A DNA stretch of 64,000 nt from Pseudomonas cavernae. GTDB taxonomy: Bacteria > Pseudomonadota > Gammaproteobacteria > Pseudomonadales > Pseudomonadaceae. The stretch is from assembly GCF_003595175.1 (NCBI RefSeq), contig NZ_CP032419.1:2108001-2172000 (forward strand), in the 5' to 3' direction. Positions 1 to 13,745 of this stretch are shown here, in pieces. Positions within the stretch are counted from its first letter, which is position 1. Each line of letters opens with the position of its first letter. The translations under genes and the position numbers were made by a program. The notes under the pieces are model-generated. The model had not been told where the DNA came from and searched no databases. It saw nothing but the letters and a program-made list of their open reading frames with translations.

Positions 1-293
1 AGCAGGGTGGCTTCGGCCAGATCGTCCTGATGGCGGACGAAGGGTTGCTGCACCTCCGGGCGGTCGTACAGGGCCAACTCGTCGCTGAGCTGCTGCGGCA
101 ACGCCTGGGGGTTGGCGGAATTTTCGCTGCGGTGCTTGTAGTAGCTGTCCAGACCACCGGCAACGATCGCCTCGGCCACCGCCTGGCAGCCGGGGCAGCA
201 GAATTCACGCGGGTCGCCGAGCACCGACGTGCGAAAGCGGCTGCCGGTAGGTATCGGCAGTCCGCAGTGGTAGCAGGGCAGGGGAGCGGTCAT
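1..293 (-). CDS. ccoI: CcoI/FixI copper-translocating P-type ATPase, N-terminal fragment
   Basis: The minus strand from ATG at 293 reads about 97 residues of open frame and leaves the window at base 1, so only the N-terminus is visible. It begins with a cysteine-rich module (CYHCGLP near residue 7, FCCPGCQAV near residue 32), the metal-binding domain that precedes the HMA domain in FixI/CcoI ATPases. These inner-membrane pumps export copper for assembly of the CuB centre of cbb3 oxidase. The gene directly follows ccoH in a ccoNOQP-ccoGHI order, which supports the call. The ATPase catalytic motifs lie outside the window and cannot be checked. Confidence 0.88.
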   Translation of the reverse strand, partial: MTAPLPCYHCGLPIPTGSRFRTSVLGDPREFCCPGCQAVAEAIVAGGLDSYYKHRSENSANPQALPQQLSDELALYDRPEVQQPFVRHQDDLAEATL

Positions 294-330
294 GGGGCTA
301 CTCGGGAAAGGGTGACAGCGCGCGGCGTCA

Positions 331-873
331 TCACTTTCCTTGGACTTCGGCCCCCGGGATGGCTTCGTCACCGAGTTTCAGCTCAGCGCCCGGAGCCACG
401 CTTTCTTCCTCGAACAGGCGCCAGGTCTGGCCTTCGTGCTCGCCCAACAGTTCGACGAAGCGGTGGCCACTGATGGCCTCGCTGAGCTGGCCGACGTAAC
501 GGCCCTGCTCGCTGGCGCTGCGGTTGAGCTGGATATGCCGGTCCTTTTCCGGTTGGGTCGGCGAGATCAGGCTCAGCTCGAGGCTGGCGGGCTGGCTGTT
601 GCCGTTCAGGCTCAGGCTGATCTCGCCGGTCAATTCGTCCAAGTGGATGTCGGCATGCAACTGCAGGTCACGGGCCAGGCGTTCGCGGTCGAGCGAGCGG
701 CTGATGCCTTTGCCAGCCTCGTAATAGTTGTCGTTGACCAGGGTGTCCTGGTTGCTGACCGCAATGCGGATCAGGTTGACGCTGAGGATCACCGAGGTGC
801 CAAGCATGCCGATGATGGCCCAGGGCCAGAAGTTCTTGTACCAGCGGGTGCTGTGTTGCGGAGCGGAAGGCAT
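331..873 (-). CDS. ccoH: CcoH/FixH cbb3 oxidase assembly protein
   Basis: This 180-residue protein has one N-terminal membrane segment (about residues 12-35, after a WYKNFWPWAIIG stretch typical of FixH) followed by a periplasmic domain. FixH/CcoH proteins are needed for assembly or stability of the cbb3 oxidase. The gene lies between ccoG and ccoI on the same strand, 56 bp after ccoG and 37 bp before ccoI, consistent with one operon. The conserved VNLIRIAVSNQDTLVNDNYY-type region after the membrane segment is the main sequence support. Confidence 0.88.
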   Translation of the reverse strand: MPSAPQHSTRWYKNFWPWAIIGMLGTSVILSVNLIRIAVSNQDTLVNDNYYEAGKGISRSLDRERLARDLQLHADIHLDELTGEISLSLNGNSQPASLELSLISPTQPEKDRHIQLNRSASEQGRYVGQLSEAISGHRFVELLGEHEGQTWRLFEEESVAPGAELKLGDEAIPGAEVQGK

Positions 874-929
874 GCTGCGGTTCTCTTGCTGGGCAGGCGG
901 ACACGCGTTTGGCGCGTGCCCGCGGGATT

Positions 930-2345
930 TTACCGGACGCGTGGACCAATGAAACGACTCTTCGCCTCGACCTGGCTGCCCGGGTTGTCGGCGTCGTGCA
1001 GGGTGAAGGTCACCTCGTTGGTGCTCGACGGCAGTTTTTCCGGCGCGATGGACAATTCTACCGGCAAGCTGAGAATTTCACCGGCGGCGACTTTCAGCTC
1101 GCGTTTGCCTTCCAGCTGGATGTCGTCCAGGCCCTTGGCGTCGATCAGATAGGTGTGATCGCGCTGGTCCTTGTTCATGATCTTCAGGCTGTAGACGTTC
1201 TCGATCCGGCCTTCGGCATTCTCGCGGAACAGCACGCGGTCCTTGCTGACATCGAAGCCGACCAGCGGGCGCATGACAATGGCGCCGACCAGCACGCTGA
1301 TCATCGCCAGCAGGGCGAGGGCGTAGCCGATCAGGCGCGGGCGCAGCAGGTGGGTCTTCTGCCCGGACAGGTTGTGCTCGGTGGTGTAGCTGATCAGGCC
1401 GCGCGGGTAGTTCATCTTGTCCATGATGCTGTCGCAGGCATCAATGCAGGCGGCGCAGCCAATGCATTCGATCTGCAGACCGTCGCGGATGTCGATGCCA
1501 GTCGGGCAGACTTGCACGCACATGGTGCAGTCGATGCAGTCGCCGAGCCCTGCGGCCTTGTAGTCGATGCCTTTCTTGCGTGGGCCGCGGTGTTCGCCTT
1601 TGCGTGGGTCGTAGGAGACGATCAGGGTGTCCTTGTCGAACATCACGCTTTGGAAGCGCGCGTACGGGCACATATAGATGCACACCTGCTCACGCAGCCA
1701 GCCGGCGTTGCCGTAGGTGGCGAGGGTGAAGAAACCGACCCAGAAATACGCCCAGCCATCGGCCTGGCCGGTGAACAGTTCGCTGAGCAGCTCGCGGATC
1801 GGCGAGAAGTAGCCGACGAAGGTCAGGCCGGTGAGGAAACCGATGAGAATCCACAGGCTGTGCTTGGCCAGCTTGCGGGTGAACTTGTTGGCGCTCATCG
1901 GCGCCTTGTCGAGTTTCATGCGCTGGTTGCGGTCACCTTCGGTGATCTTCTCGCACCACATGAAGATCCATGTCCAGACGCTCTGCGGGCAGGTGTAGCC
2001 GCACCATACCCGGCCGGCGAATACGGTGATGAAGAACAGGCCGAACGCACTGACGATGAGAATGCCGGACAGCAGGATGAAGTCTTGCGGCCAGAAGGTG
2101 GCGCCGAAGACGAAGAACTTGCGCTCGGGCAGGTTCCACCACACGGCCTGGCGACCGCTCCAGCTGAGCCAAACAGTACCGAAGTAGATCAGAAACAGCG
2201 CGGCGCCACCGAACCGGCGCAGGTTGCGGAAAAAGCCGGTAAAGGCGCGGGTATAGATTTTCTCGCGCGAGGCATAGAGATCGACGCTGTTGTCCGCGGG
2301 TTTGGCCTGCGGGGTCACGTCTTGGACCGGAATCAGCTTGCTCAT
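930..2345 (-). CDS. ccoG: CcoG/RdxA cytochrome c oxidase accessory protein, polyferredoxin-type
   Basis: A 471-residue membrane protein with several hydrophobic segments in the N-terminal half and two ferredoxin-type clusters in the middle: GDCIDCTMCVQVCP and then ECIGCAACIDACD, enough cysteines for two [4Fe-4S] centres. A further membrane segment and an Ig-like C-terminal periplasmic domain follow. CcoG/RdxA/FixG proteins belong to cbb3 oxidase maturation and have been linked to reduction of copper during CuB insertion. It sits between ccoP and ccoH on the same strand. No strong Shine-Dalgarno precedes the ATG at 2345. The 205 bp before it, back to ccoP, hold no gene. Confidence 0.9.
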   Translation of the reverse strand: MSKLIPVQDVTPQAKPADNSVDLYASREKIYTRAFTGFFRNLRRFGGAALFLIYFGTVWLSWSGRQAVWWNLPERKFFVFGATFWPQDFILLSGILIVSAFGLFFITVFAGRVWCGYTCPQSVWTWIFMWCEKITEGDRNQRMKLDKAPMSANKFTRKLAKHSLWILIGFLTGLTFVGYFSPIRELLSELFTGQADGWAYFWVGFFTLATYGNAGWLREQVCIYMCPYARFQSVMFDKDTLIVSYDPRKGEHRGPRKKGIDYKAAGLGDCIDCTMCVQVCPTGIDIRDGLQIECIGCAACIDACDSIMDKMNYPRGLISYTTEHNLSGQKTHLLRPRLIGYALALLAMISVLVGAIVMRPLVGFDVSKDRVLFRENAEGRIENVYSLKIMNKDQRDHTYLIDAKGLDDIQLEGKRELKVAAGEILSLPVELSIAPEKLPSSTNEVTFTLHDADNPGSQVEAKSRFIGPRVR

Positions 2346-2550
2346 CAGTGCGTACCACGGCGGTAGAAGAGTGCCCCGGTCAGTGCATGCCGACAGAGGT
2401 CAAGGTGACTTGCGTCCTTCCAAGTATACCCTTGGAGTGCTGGCTAGACGGTGCGACCGGAGGTCGCGTGGTGTTGCGGGGAGGGTTTCCACACCGGATT
2501 CGGCCAGCGCTGCTGGCGCGAATCCGGGGGAGAGCTGGGCTTACAGGTGC

Positions 2551-3522
2551 TTATTCAGCAGCCTTTTCACCGTGGGACAGGCTGTAGACATAGGCGGCCA
2601 GCAGGTGGACCTTGTCGTTGCCTTGCATTTGTTCCTGAGCCGGCATTGCGCCCTGGCGACCATAGCGGATGGTCTGTTGCAGCTGGGCGAAGCTCGAGCC
2701 ATAGATGAAGGCGCCCGGGTTGGTCAGGTTAGGTGCGCCCATGCTCGGGGTGCCTTTGCCTTCCGCGCCGTGGCAGGCGAAGCAGGTGGTGGCGAAGATC
2801 TTCTGGCCGGCAACCGGATCGGCCTTGGCATCTTCGGGCAGCTTGCGGCCGTGCAGTTGGGTCGTGACGAAGGCGGCGACGTCGCGAACGCCCTGATCGC
2901 CGATCATCGGGCCCTGGGGCGGCATCATGCCGTGGCGGCCATTCATGATGGTGGTCTTGATGGTTTCCGCCTCACCGCCCCAGCGCCATTCGCTGTCGGT
3001 CAGGTTGGGGAAGCCGTAGGCACCCTTGGCGTCGGAGCCGTGGCAGACCGAGCAGTTGGACGCGAACAGGCGGCCACCCATTTTCAGGGCTTGTGGATCC
3101 TTGGCGACTTCTTCGATCGGCATGCTGGCGAACTTGGCGAAGATCGGCCCGAACTTGGCGTCGGCCTTGGCCATTTCCTTTTCCCATTCGTGCACGCCGG
3201 TCCAGCCAGGCTGGCCGTTGGAGAACTCCTGCTTGGTTTCGCTGTTCACGTAGGCGTAGCCCGGCAGCAGGCCTTTCCAGTTACCCAGGCCCGGATAGAG
3301 CACTAGGTAGCCGAGGGCGAAGACGATGGTGGCGACGAACAGCCAGAACCACCATTTCGGCAGCGGGTTGTCGTACTCCTCAATGCCGTCGAAGGCATGG
3401 CCGACGGTCTCGTCGGTGGCTTCGACGCGCTGGCCCTTGCGCGTGGATAACAGGATCCAGGTCAGGGTGGCGATGGTGCCCAGGGTGAGTACTGTGACGT
3501 ACAGACTCCAGAAGAGGGTCAT
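2551..3522 (-). CDS. ccoP: CcoP, cbb3-type cytochrome c oxidase diheme subunit III
   Basis: The 323-residue protein has two N-terminal membrane segments (about residues 5-25 and 57-78) and two cytochrome c domains with heme sites CSVCH at 157-161 and CFACH at 247-251. CcoP delivers electrons to CcoO and CcoN in the high-affinity cbb3 oxidase; its heme domains face the periplasm. The ATG overlaps the ccoQ stop by four bases (3519-3522), indicating translational coupling. In P. aeruginosa two tandem ccoNOQP sets precede ccoG; here ccoP is followed directly by ccoG, so only one set is in this window. Confidence 0.95.
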   Translation of the reverse strand: MTLFWSLYVTVLTLGTIATLTWILLSTRKGQRVEATDETVGHAFDGIEEYDNPLPKWWFWLFVATIVFALGYLVLYPGLGNWKGLLPGYAYVNSETKQEFSNGQPGWTGVHEWEKEMAKADAKFGPIFAKFASMPIEEVAKDPQALKMGGRLFASNCSVCHGSDAKGAYGFPNLTDSEWRWGGEAETIKTTIMNGRHGMMPPQGPMIGDQGVRDVAAFVTTQLHGRKLPEDAKADPVAGQKIFATTCFACHGAEGKGTPSMGAPNLTNPGAFIYGSSFAQLQQTIRYGRQGAMPAQEQMQGNDKVHLLAAYVYSLSHGEKAAE

Positions 3523-3710
3523 TCTTTGTTACTCCTAGAAGCTTGCTCTTGCGCGACGTGCTTGATGGCATCGGGGTCATCTGCAAAAGGCAGCAGAGTG
3601 GCTTCGTCAAAGTCCTTGTTGCGTCTGGCGCTAAACGCCCAGAGAGCCAGACCGATGAAGGCAACCATCACGACGACGGTGCCCAGGCCACGAATAGTCC
3701 CGATGTCCAT
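3519..3710 (-). CDS. ccoQ: CcoQ, small subunit of cbb3 oxidase
   Basis: A 63-residue protein with a single membrane segment (about residues 10-28) followed by a basic stretch and an acidic tail, the usual CcoQ layout. I chose the ATG at 3710, giving [10 protein letters not shown], because this matches the usual start of Pseudomonas CcoQ; a GTG at 3719 in the same frame would add three residues. CcoQ/FixQ stabilises the CcoN-CcoO-CcoP complex. It lies 5 bp after ccoO and overlaps ccoP by four bases. Confidence 0.87.
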   Translation of the reverse strand: MDIGTIRGLGTVVVMVAFIGLALWAFSARRNKDFDEATLLPFADDPDAIKHVAQEQASRSNKE

Positions 3711-3715
3711 CGCAA

Positions 3716-4323
3716 TCACCGTTTGCTTTTGATAATGGTGCCAAGACCTTGCAGGTAGGCAACCAGGGCATCCATTTCGGTTTTGCCCTTGACGGCCTCA
3801 CGTGCGCCGGCAATGTCTGCGTCGGTGTAAGGCACGCCCATGGAGCGCAGCACTTCCATCTTCTTGGCAGTGTCTTTGCCGTCCAGCTTGTTCTCGACCA
3901 GGAAGGGGTAGGCCGGCATGATCGACTCAGGCACCACGTTGCGCGGGTTGTACAGGTGCGCACGCTGCCACTCATCGGAGTAGCGGCCGCCGACACGGGC
4001 CAGATCCGGGCCGGTACGCTTGGAGCCCCAGAGGAACGGGTGGTCCCAGACGCTTTCACCGGCTACCGAGTAGTGGCCGTAACGCTCGGTTTCGGCGCGG
4101 AACGGGCGGATCATCTGCGAGTGGCAGCCGACGCAGCCGTTGGCGATATAAACGTCACGGCCTTCCAGCTCCAGGGCGGTGCGTGGCTTCATACCTTCCA
4201 CCGGCTTGTTGGTGACGTCCTGGAAGAACAGCGGAACGATCTGGGTCAGGCCGCCGATGCTGACGGCGATGACCATGAAGAAGGCCAGCAGGCCGATGTT
4301 CTTCTCGACTACTTCGTGGTTCA

Positions 4324-4324
<1 letters not shown>
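3716..4324 (-). CDS. ccoO: CcoO, cbb3-type cytochrome c oxidase monoheme subunit II
   Basis: The 202-residue protein has an N-terminal membrane anchor (about residues 8-30) and one c-type heme site, CVGCH near residues 64-68, with a probable Met axial ligand further on. CcoO relays electrons from CcoP to CcoN. The chosen ATG at 4324 overlaps the ccoN stop in a TGATG arrangement; an in-frame TTG one codon upstream is less likely. Position between ccoN and ccoQ is the standard operon order. Confidence 0.95.
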
Positions 4325-5763
<1,439 letters not shown>

Positions 5764-5813
5764 TCTAAGGTTCCACGGTTTTGGGTATTTTTTAGGGTCA
5801 AAAATCGGCGGCA

Positions 5814-5842
5814 AGTATGTAGAAACAAGGTACTCATTGCAA
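5814..5842 (-). promoter_or_regulatory. Candidate sigma-70 promoter for ccoNOQP
   Basis: On the minus strand TTGCAA (5837-5842), a 17-base spacer and CATACT (5814-5819) lie about 50 bp before the ccoN ATG; each hexamer matches 4 of 6 consensus bases. I found no TTGAT-N4-ATCAA Anr/FNR site in 5764-6213. This is a prediction by eye only. Confidence 0.35.
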
Positions 5843-6213
5843 CGCCAAAAGCCGTAGCTATCGGGCTTCCAGGCTGCTTATACAAAATGTTTCGGCGTCC
5901 TGAAGCGTGCGCTTCTCAGATGCACGCGTGACTGCGGATGTCACGCGAAGAAGGGCGTGGCCTTGGTCTGTCGACCGCAGGCTGCTGGGCGAAGATTAGT
6001 CCAAGACAACTGGCAGGAAAGGCTGTTGGTCGGAGAGGTGCGACACTCAGTCGCAGCGTGAAAGAGCCCCAAGAATGGAACATGGCGATGCCGCATGCGT
6101 CTGGGGTCGCCTGGTGCAAATCGGTGCTGACGGCGGGATAGAACCCTTGGTTGCGACCGGCCGTTTGGCGTCGACCAGTGGGCGAGGCCGAGTTCATACA
6201 AAGAGAGGAAAAC
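5843..6213. other. Intergenic region between ccoN and the alpha/beta hydrolase gene
   Basis: About 370 bp with no convincing gene. Open frames here run on both strands but start and stop without ribosome sites or recognisable protein features. It must hold the promoter of the plus-strand hydrolase gene; a purine-rich AGAGAGGAAAA lies just before that gene's ATG. No palindromic operator stood out. Confidence 0.4.
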
Positions 6214-6888
6214 ATGGCGAATACGCCACAACCTGATACTGACGATGAAGTTCCGCTGGAACCGCCCCAATGGCTGTGGAATCGACCAACTGGCGAACCC
6301 CGGGCCAGCTTGATTCTTGCCCACGGCGCCGGCGCGCCGATGGACAGCAGCTTCATGAGCGGCATGGCCGCCCGCTTGGCTGAGCGCGGCATTGCGGTGC
6401 TGCGCTTCGAGTTCGCTTACATGGCCGCGCGACGTGTGGATGGGCGCAAACGCCCGCCGAATCCGCAGGCGCAGTTACTGGCGCAATGGCGGGAGGTCTA
6501 TGCCCAGGTGCGCCAACAAGCCGCAGGGCGATTGGCCATCGGCGGCAAGTCGATGGGCGGGCGGATGGCCAGTCTGTTGGCCGATGAGTTGGGGGCTGAT
6601 GCGCTGATTTGTCTCGGCTATCCCTTTCATGCCGTCGGCAAGACCGACAAACCGCGAGTGGCGCACCTGGCGGCCTTGCAAACGCCGACGCTGATCGTCC
6701 AAGGCGAGCGCGATGCCATGGGCGATCGCCCGACCGTGGCGCAATACGCACTGTCGGCGGCAATCGAGTTGTGCTGGCTGGCGGCGGCCGATCATGACCT
6801 GAAGCCGTTGAAGGCCTCAGGCATCACCCATGACCAGCATCTGGACCGCGCGGCGGATGCGGTGGCGAGCTTCTTGATCCCGAGCTGA
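6214..6888 (+). CDS. Alpha/beta hydrolase of the KANL3/Tex30-like family
   Basis: A 224-residue soluble alpha/beta hydrolase. The oxyanion-side motif ILAHGAGAPMDS (about residues 31-42) and nucleophile elbow GGKSMGGRMAS (about 109-119) fit the Tex30/KANL3-like dienelactone-hydrolase group, with an acid after VQGERD and a late histidine (AADHDL). The substrate is unknown. I chose the ATG at 6214 because it follows a good AGAGAGGAAAA ribosome site; the frame stays open upstream to 6151 without one. It is transcribed away from ccoN and ends about 100 bp before convergent aer. Confidence 0.82.
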   Translation: MANTPQPDTDDEVPLEPPQWLWNRPTGEPRASLILAHGAGAPMDSSFMSGMAARLAERGIAVLRFEFAYMAARRVDGRKRPPNPQAQLLAQWREVYAQVRQQAAGRLAIGGKSMGGRMASLLADELGADALICLGYPFHAVGKTDKPRVAHLAALQTPTLIVQGERDAMGDRPTVAQYALSAAIELCWLAAADHDLKPLKASGITHDQHLDRAADAVASFLIPS

Positions 6889-6907
6889 GGGCGCTTTTCT
6901 GTAGGAG

Positions 6908-6981
6908 CCGTAGGGTGGATGTCGCTTTTCACATCCACCGCTTTTCCGGTGGAAAACGCTTCGCGGTTTTCCACCCTACGG
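6908..6981. repeat. Intergenic palindromic repeat of the GTAGGGTGGA type
   Basis: CCGTAGGGTGG at 6908-6918 is an exact inverted match to CCACCCTACGG at 6971-6981, and the interior holds two further palindromic arms (GGATGT/ACATCC and GGTGGAAAA/TTTTCCACC). It lies between the convergent hydrolase and aer genes, where it could act as a bidirectional stop or be a mobile repeat. A related element lies upstream of prpD. Confidence 0.65.
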
Positions 6982-6988
6982 CCTGGCT

Positions 6989-8554
6989 TTAACGGTTGAA
7001 GCGCTCCACCAGTGCCGACTGATTGTGCGCAGTGGCGGTCAGTTCCCGGCTCAGTTGCGCGGTGTTCTGCGCTTCGCCGGCGGTCTGGTCGGCCAGTTGG
7101 GCGATGGTGGTGATGTTGCGGTTGATCTCGTCGGCCACCGCGCTTTGTTCTTCCGCGGCGGCGGCGATCTGGTTGGCCATGTCGGTGATGTTGGCGACCG
7201 CATCGCCGATCCCGGCCAGCGCCTGATCGGCCTGCTGCACGCGCTCGACGCCTTCGTCGGCCTGGCGGCGGCCGATCTCCATGGTCATCACCGCCTCTTC
7301 GGCCGTGCGTTGCAGCTTGGCGATCAACTGGTGGATCTGCTCGGTGGACTCGGCGGTGCGTTGCGCTAGCGAGCGCACCTCGTCGGCGACCACGGCGAAG
7401 CCGCGACCCATCTCGCCGGCGCGGGCGGCTTCGATGGCGGCGTTGAGAGCCAGCAGGTTGGTCTGGTCGGCGATGCCTTTGATCACATCGACCACGCCGC
7501 CGATCTCGTTGCTGTCTTGGGCCAGGCGGGTGACGGTTTCGCCGGTTTCGCCGACCGACAGCGACAGACGCTGGATCGCCTCACGGGTTTCCGCGGCGAT
7601 GGTGCGTCCCTGGTTGGTCAGATTGTTGGCCGCCTGGGTGGCGATGGCGGTACGCGCGACATTGCTGGCCACCTCCAGAGTGGTTGCGGCCATTTCGTTG
7701 ACGGCCGTGGCGACTTGCTCGGTTTCGACACGTTGGCGCTCGAGGCTGCCGGAGCTGCTTTGCGCCAGGCTGTCGGCCTGGCGTGCCTGCTGGGTCAGGT
7801 GCTCGGCGGTGTCCTGCAGGCGGGTCAGGCAGGTGCGCAAGTGCGCTTCCTGACTGAGGATCGACATCTCCAGTCGTCCTTGCGAGCCGCGGCTGTCGGT
7901 GTACATCTGCGCGATCAGCGGGTCCGAGGTGCTTTGTTCGGCCAGGTGCAGCAGCCGGCGCAGGCCGCTCTGCTGCCAGTTCAAGCTGAACAGACCGAGC
8001 GGGATCGCCAGCGCCGCGGCCAGCAACAGGCCCCAGCCGGAACCCAGCCAATTGCCGATCAAGCTGCCCAGCGCGGCGGTCAATATAAAAGGCAGCCAGT
8101 ACTGCAGCAGCGGCAACCAGCTGTCACTGGCCGGGACCGCCGACTTGCCGGCATTGATCCGTTGATACAAGGCCTCGGCGCGGCGTACCTGTTCTGCCGT
8201 CGGTTTGACCCGCACCGACTCGAAGCCAACCACCTGGCCGTTTTCCAGCACCGGGGTGACATAAGCGTTGACCCAGTAGTGGTCGCCGCTCTTGCAGCGA
8301 TTCTTGACGATGCCCATCCACGGCCGGCCTTTCTTCAACGTCGTCCACATATGGGCGAACACGGCTGGCGGCACGTCGGGGTGGCGCACGGTGTTGTGCG
8401 GGGCGTGCAGCAGTTCGTCGCGGCTGAAACCACTGATGGCGACGAAGTCGTCGTTGCAGTAGGTGATCTGCCCCTTGAGGTCGGTGGTGGAGATCAGCCG
8501 CTGCTGGGCAGGGAAGGTACGTTCGCGTTGGGTGATGGGTTGATTGTTACGCAT
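6989..8554 (-). CDS. aer: Aer-type aerotaxis receptor, PAS domain plus methyl-accepting chemotaxis protein
   Basis: A 521-residue protein with an N-terminal PAS domain (about residues 10-120, with [14 protein letters not shown] and the [13 protein letters not shown] / [10 protein letters not shown] segments of Aer), a hydrophobic hairpin near residues 150-195 and a long coiled-coil signalling domain. The conserved MCP tip is [36 protein letters not shown] (about residues 370-400). Aer proteins sense redox or oxygen through FAD and signal to CheA. The open frame extends to 8596, but ATG 8554 gives the Aer-typical [15 protein letters not shown] start. No periplasmic sensor domain is present. 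Confidence 0.92.
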   Translation of the reverse strand: MRNNQPITQRERTFPAQQRLISTTDLKGQITYCNDDFVAISGFSRDELLHAPHNTVRHPDVPPAVFAHMWTTLKKGRPWMGIVKNRCKSGDHYWVNAYVTPVLENGQVVGFESVRVKPTAEQVRRAEALYQRINAGKSAVPASDSWLPLLQYWLPFILTAALGSLIGNWLGSGWGLLLAAALAIPLGLFSLNWQQSGLRRLLHLAEQSTSDPLIAQMYTDSRGSQGRLEMSILSQEAHLRTCLTRLQDTAEHLTQQARQADSLAQSSSGSLERQRVETEQVATAVNEMAATTLEVASNVARTAIATQAANNLTNQGRTIAAETREAIQRLSLSVGETGETVTRLAQDSNEIGGVVDVIKGIADQTNLLALNAAIEAARAGEMGRGFAVVADEVRSLAQRTAESTEQIHQLIAKLQRTAEEAVMTMEIGRRQADEGVERVQQADQALAGIGDAVANITDMANQIAAAAEEQSAVADEINRNITTIAQLADQTAGEAQNTAQLSRELTATAHNQSALVERFNR

Positions 8555-8618
8555 GGGGCTTGTCCATAAGGTGGATAACCAGTGATCGGCCGCCACTGGG
8601 AAAATTTGAGCCGGAAGG

Positions 8619-8651
8619 CAAAAAAAGACCGGACGATTAGTCCGGTCGTTT
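8619..8651 (-). terminator. Rho-independent terminator downstream of acnA
   Basis: An 8-bp perfect stem GACCGGAC/GTCCGGTC (8627-8634 and 8640-8647) with a five-base loop is followed on the minus strand by a run of T. It lies about 55 bp past the acnA stop. Confidence 0.85.
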
Positions 8652-8704
8652 TAGGGGCGGCAGTGTAATCCGATTGGACCGCGTTCACAGTTCTGTTGCC
8701 GGAA

Positions 8705-11446
<2,742 letters not shown>

Positions 11447-11607
11447 TTTTATCTCCTCTTGGCCCGCACGGCACGGCACGGGCCTGGCTATCGGCTCAGG
11501 AATCTTCAACCTAGACCGCTTCGGGTGGTCCTGCCTGTTTAACTGGGCTGTCCGCCGACGTTCGGGTTGTTAACTCCGTTATCATGCGCGGCTTGAGGAG
11601 ACCCCCG

Positions 11608-12657
11608 ATGAATTCTTTGTTATTGCACTGCCGTCCCGGTTTCGAGGGCGAGGTGTGCGCGGAAATCAGTGAACACGCCGCCCGCCTGAACGTCGCCGGC
11701 TACGCCAAGGGTAAGCCCGGTACGGCTTACGCCGAGTTCATCTGCAGCGAGGCGGACGGCGCCGAGCGCCTGATGCGCGGCCAGCGCTTCAACCGGCTGA
11801 TCTTCCCGCGCCAGTGGGCGCGTGGAACCTTCGTCGAGTTGCCGGAAAGCGACCGCATCAGCGTGCTGCTCGAGGCCCTGGCGGCATTCCCGGTCTGCGG
11901 CAGCCTGTGGCTTGAGGTGCTCGACACCAACGACGGCAAGGAGCTTTCCAACTTCTGCAAGAAGTTCGAGGCGCCCCTGCGCAAGGCCTTGAACAAGGCC
12001 AGCAAACTGGTCGAGGACGGTCACAAGCCGCGCCTGCTGCTGACCTTCAAGAGTGGCCGCGAGGTGTTCCTCGGTCTGGCCGAGGCGAACAATTCGGCGC
12101 TGTGGCCGATGGGCATCCCGCGCCTGAAGTTCCCTCGCGAGGCGCCGAGCCGCTCGACCCTCAAGCTTGAGGAGGCCTGGCATTTCTTTATCCCGCGCGA
12201 GCAATGGGATGAGCGCCTGTCGGGCGAGATGACGGGGGTCGACCTCGGCGCCGCGCCCGGTGGCTGGACCTATCAACTGGTCCGACGCGGCATGCTGGTG
12301 ACCGCCATCGACAACGGGCCGATGGCCGAGAGCCTGATGGATACTGGGCTGGTCCAGCATCTGATGGTCGACGGTTTCACCTGGAAGCCGAAGCAGCCGG
12401 TGGACTGGATGGTCTGCGACATCGTCGAGAAGCCGGCGCGCAACGCCGCCTTGCTGGAAACCTGGATCGGCGAGGGCCTGTGCCGCGAGGCGGTGGTCAA
12501 CCTCAAACTGCCGATGAAGCAGCGCTACGCCGAGGTGCGGCGCTTGTTGCAGCGGCTTGAGGACGGTTTCGCCGCGCGCCGGATCAAGGTGTCGATCGCC
12601 TGCAAGCAGCTCTACCACGACCGCGAGGAAGTGACCTGCCATCTGCGCCGGTTATAA
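11608..12657 (+). CDS. rlmM: 23S rRNA (cytidine-2498 2'-O)-methyltransferase RlmM
   Basis: A 349-residue protein starting MNSLLLHCRPGFEGE. It has an N-terminal THUMP-like region and a C-terminal Rossmann methyltransferase domain with the SAM motif DLGAAPGGWTYQL (about residues 212-224) and the catalytic-tetrad region around WMVCDIVEKP and VVNLKLPMK. RlmM (YgdE) methylates C2498 of 23S rRNA. The ATG at 11608 is preceded by TTGAGGAG; an in-frame ATG at 11584 is less likely. It is divergent from acnA. Confidence 0.93.
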   Translation: MNSLLLHCRPGFEGEVCAEISEHAARLNVAGYAKGKPGTAYAEFICSEADGAERLMRGQRFNRLIFPRQWARGTFVELPESDRISVLLEALAAFPVCGSLWLEVLDTNDGKELSNFCKKFEAPLRKALNKASKLVEDGHKPRLLLTFKSGREVFLGLAEANNSALWPMGIPRLKFPREAPSRSTLKLEEAWHFFIPREQWDERLSGEMTGVDLGAAPGGWTYQLVRRGMLVTAIDNGPMAESLMDTGLVQHLMVDGFTWKPKQPVDWMVCDIVEKPARNAALLETWIGEGLCREAVVNLKLPMKQRYAEVRRLLQRLEDGFAARRIKVSIACKQLYHDREEVTCHLRRL

Positions 12658-12911
12658 GCGGACGTCGGGTGGCGGAGTGAAGCGCCCGTAGCCCGATGCC
12701 GTTCGGACTTTCTCTCACCCTGACCCTCCCGCAAAGGGAGCGGTCTGATCGGGGCTCGGAAACGCCGGGAGGGCGGCTAACACCTGCTTATCAATAAACG
12801 CCGCCTTGCATCATTCCCCCTCTTGATTGGCGGGATAGCCGCTTTAGGTTGGGTATCGCTAGTCCTGTGCGATCCCCTAAGATCGCAGGGCATTTCAGTG
12901 GCGAGGTGGTA

Positions 12912-13709
12912 ATGAATTTTTCCGAATTGATGCGGGCGGTGCGTGGCAACCCGAACGACGTGGTGGTGCCGAGTCATTGGGGGCAAGGCCGGGCCGGTTT
13001 CGGTGGGCTGGCGGCGGCGCTGGTGTACGAGGCGATGCGTGCCAAAGTCCCCGCCGGGCGTCCGGTGCGTTCGCTGGCAATCACCTTCGTCGGCCCGCTG
13101 GCGGTCGATACGCCGGTGAGTTTCGAGGTCGAGGTGCTGCGCGAAGGCAAGGCCGTCAGCCAGGTGCTTGGCCGCGCCGTGCAGGACGGTCAGGTGGTGA
13201 CCTTGGTGCAAGGCAGCTTCGGCGGCGCGCGCGAGTCGGCGATCAAGGTCGAGGCCGAACTGGCTCCGGCGATGAAGCCCGCCGAGGAAGCCATGGAGCT
13301 GCCCTATGTGAAAGGCGTGACGCCGGAATTCACCCAGCACCTGGCGATGCGCTGGGCGGTTGGCGGCATGCCATTCACCAATACACCGAAGCGGCAGATG
13401 GGCGGCTGGGTGCGCTTTCGCACCGAAACCGAGGCCCGGCCGGTGGACGAAGCCGACCTGCTGGCCCTGGTCGATGCCTGGCCGCCGGCCGTGTTGCCGC
13501 ACCTGCGCCAGAAGGCGCCGGGCAGTTCGCTGACCTGGACCATAGAGTTCGTCCAGCCGGCGCCGACCCTGAGCACCCTGGACTGGTGCCAGTACCTGGC
13601 GGAGATCGACCATGCCCAAGACGGTTATGGCCATGTCGCCGCCAAGCTGCGGACCCCGAGCGGCGAGTTGGTGGCGATTAGCCGGCAGACGGTGGCGGTG
13701 TTCGGCTAG
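12912..13709 (+). CDS. Acyl-CoA thioesterase-like protein (TesB-like double hotdog)
   Basis: A 265-residue protein resembling the TesB-like thioesterase superfamily: an N-terminal hotdog unit (GGLAAALVYEAMRAKVP, then SLAITFVGPLAVDTP) and a C-terminal unit (MGGWVRFRTE, LTWTIEFVQP). Members hydrolyse acyl-CoA; the chain-length preference here is unknown. I chose the ATG at 12912 after GCGAGGTGGTA; the frame opens earlier at 12849 without a ribosome site. It has no obvious operon partner and is convergent with tatD. Confidence 0.75.
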   Translation: MNFSELMRAVRGNPNDVVVPSHWGQGRAGFGGLAAALVYEAMRAKVPAGRPVRSLAITFVGPLAVDTPVSFEVEVLREGKAVSQVLGRAVQDGQVVTLVQGSFGGARESAIKVEAELAPAMKPAEEAMELPYVKGVTPEFTQHLAMRWAVGGMPFTNTPKRQMGGWVRFRTETEARPVDEADLLALVDAWPPAVLPHLRQKAPGSSLTWTIEFVQPAPTLSTLDWCQYLAEIDHAQDGYGHVAAKLRTPSGELVAISRQTVAVFG

Positions 13710-13745
13710 GACGGGCGGAGAAGGACGGAGTTGACCTTCACCCGT

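Noticed and set aside
909..2366. A 485-residue plus-strand open frame
   Set aside because: It is antisense to ccoG, which has clear iron-sulfur motifs.
5764..6213. Possible Anr/FNR box upstream of ccoN
   Set aside because: No TTGAT-N4-ATCAA or close variant was found on reading the region.
12658..12911. Possible repeat remnant (CTCTCACCCTGACCCTCCC) between rlmM and the thioesterase gene
   Set aside because: Only a short match to a common intergenic pattern, with no clear inverted partner.
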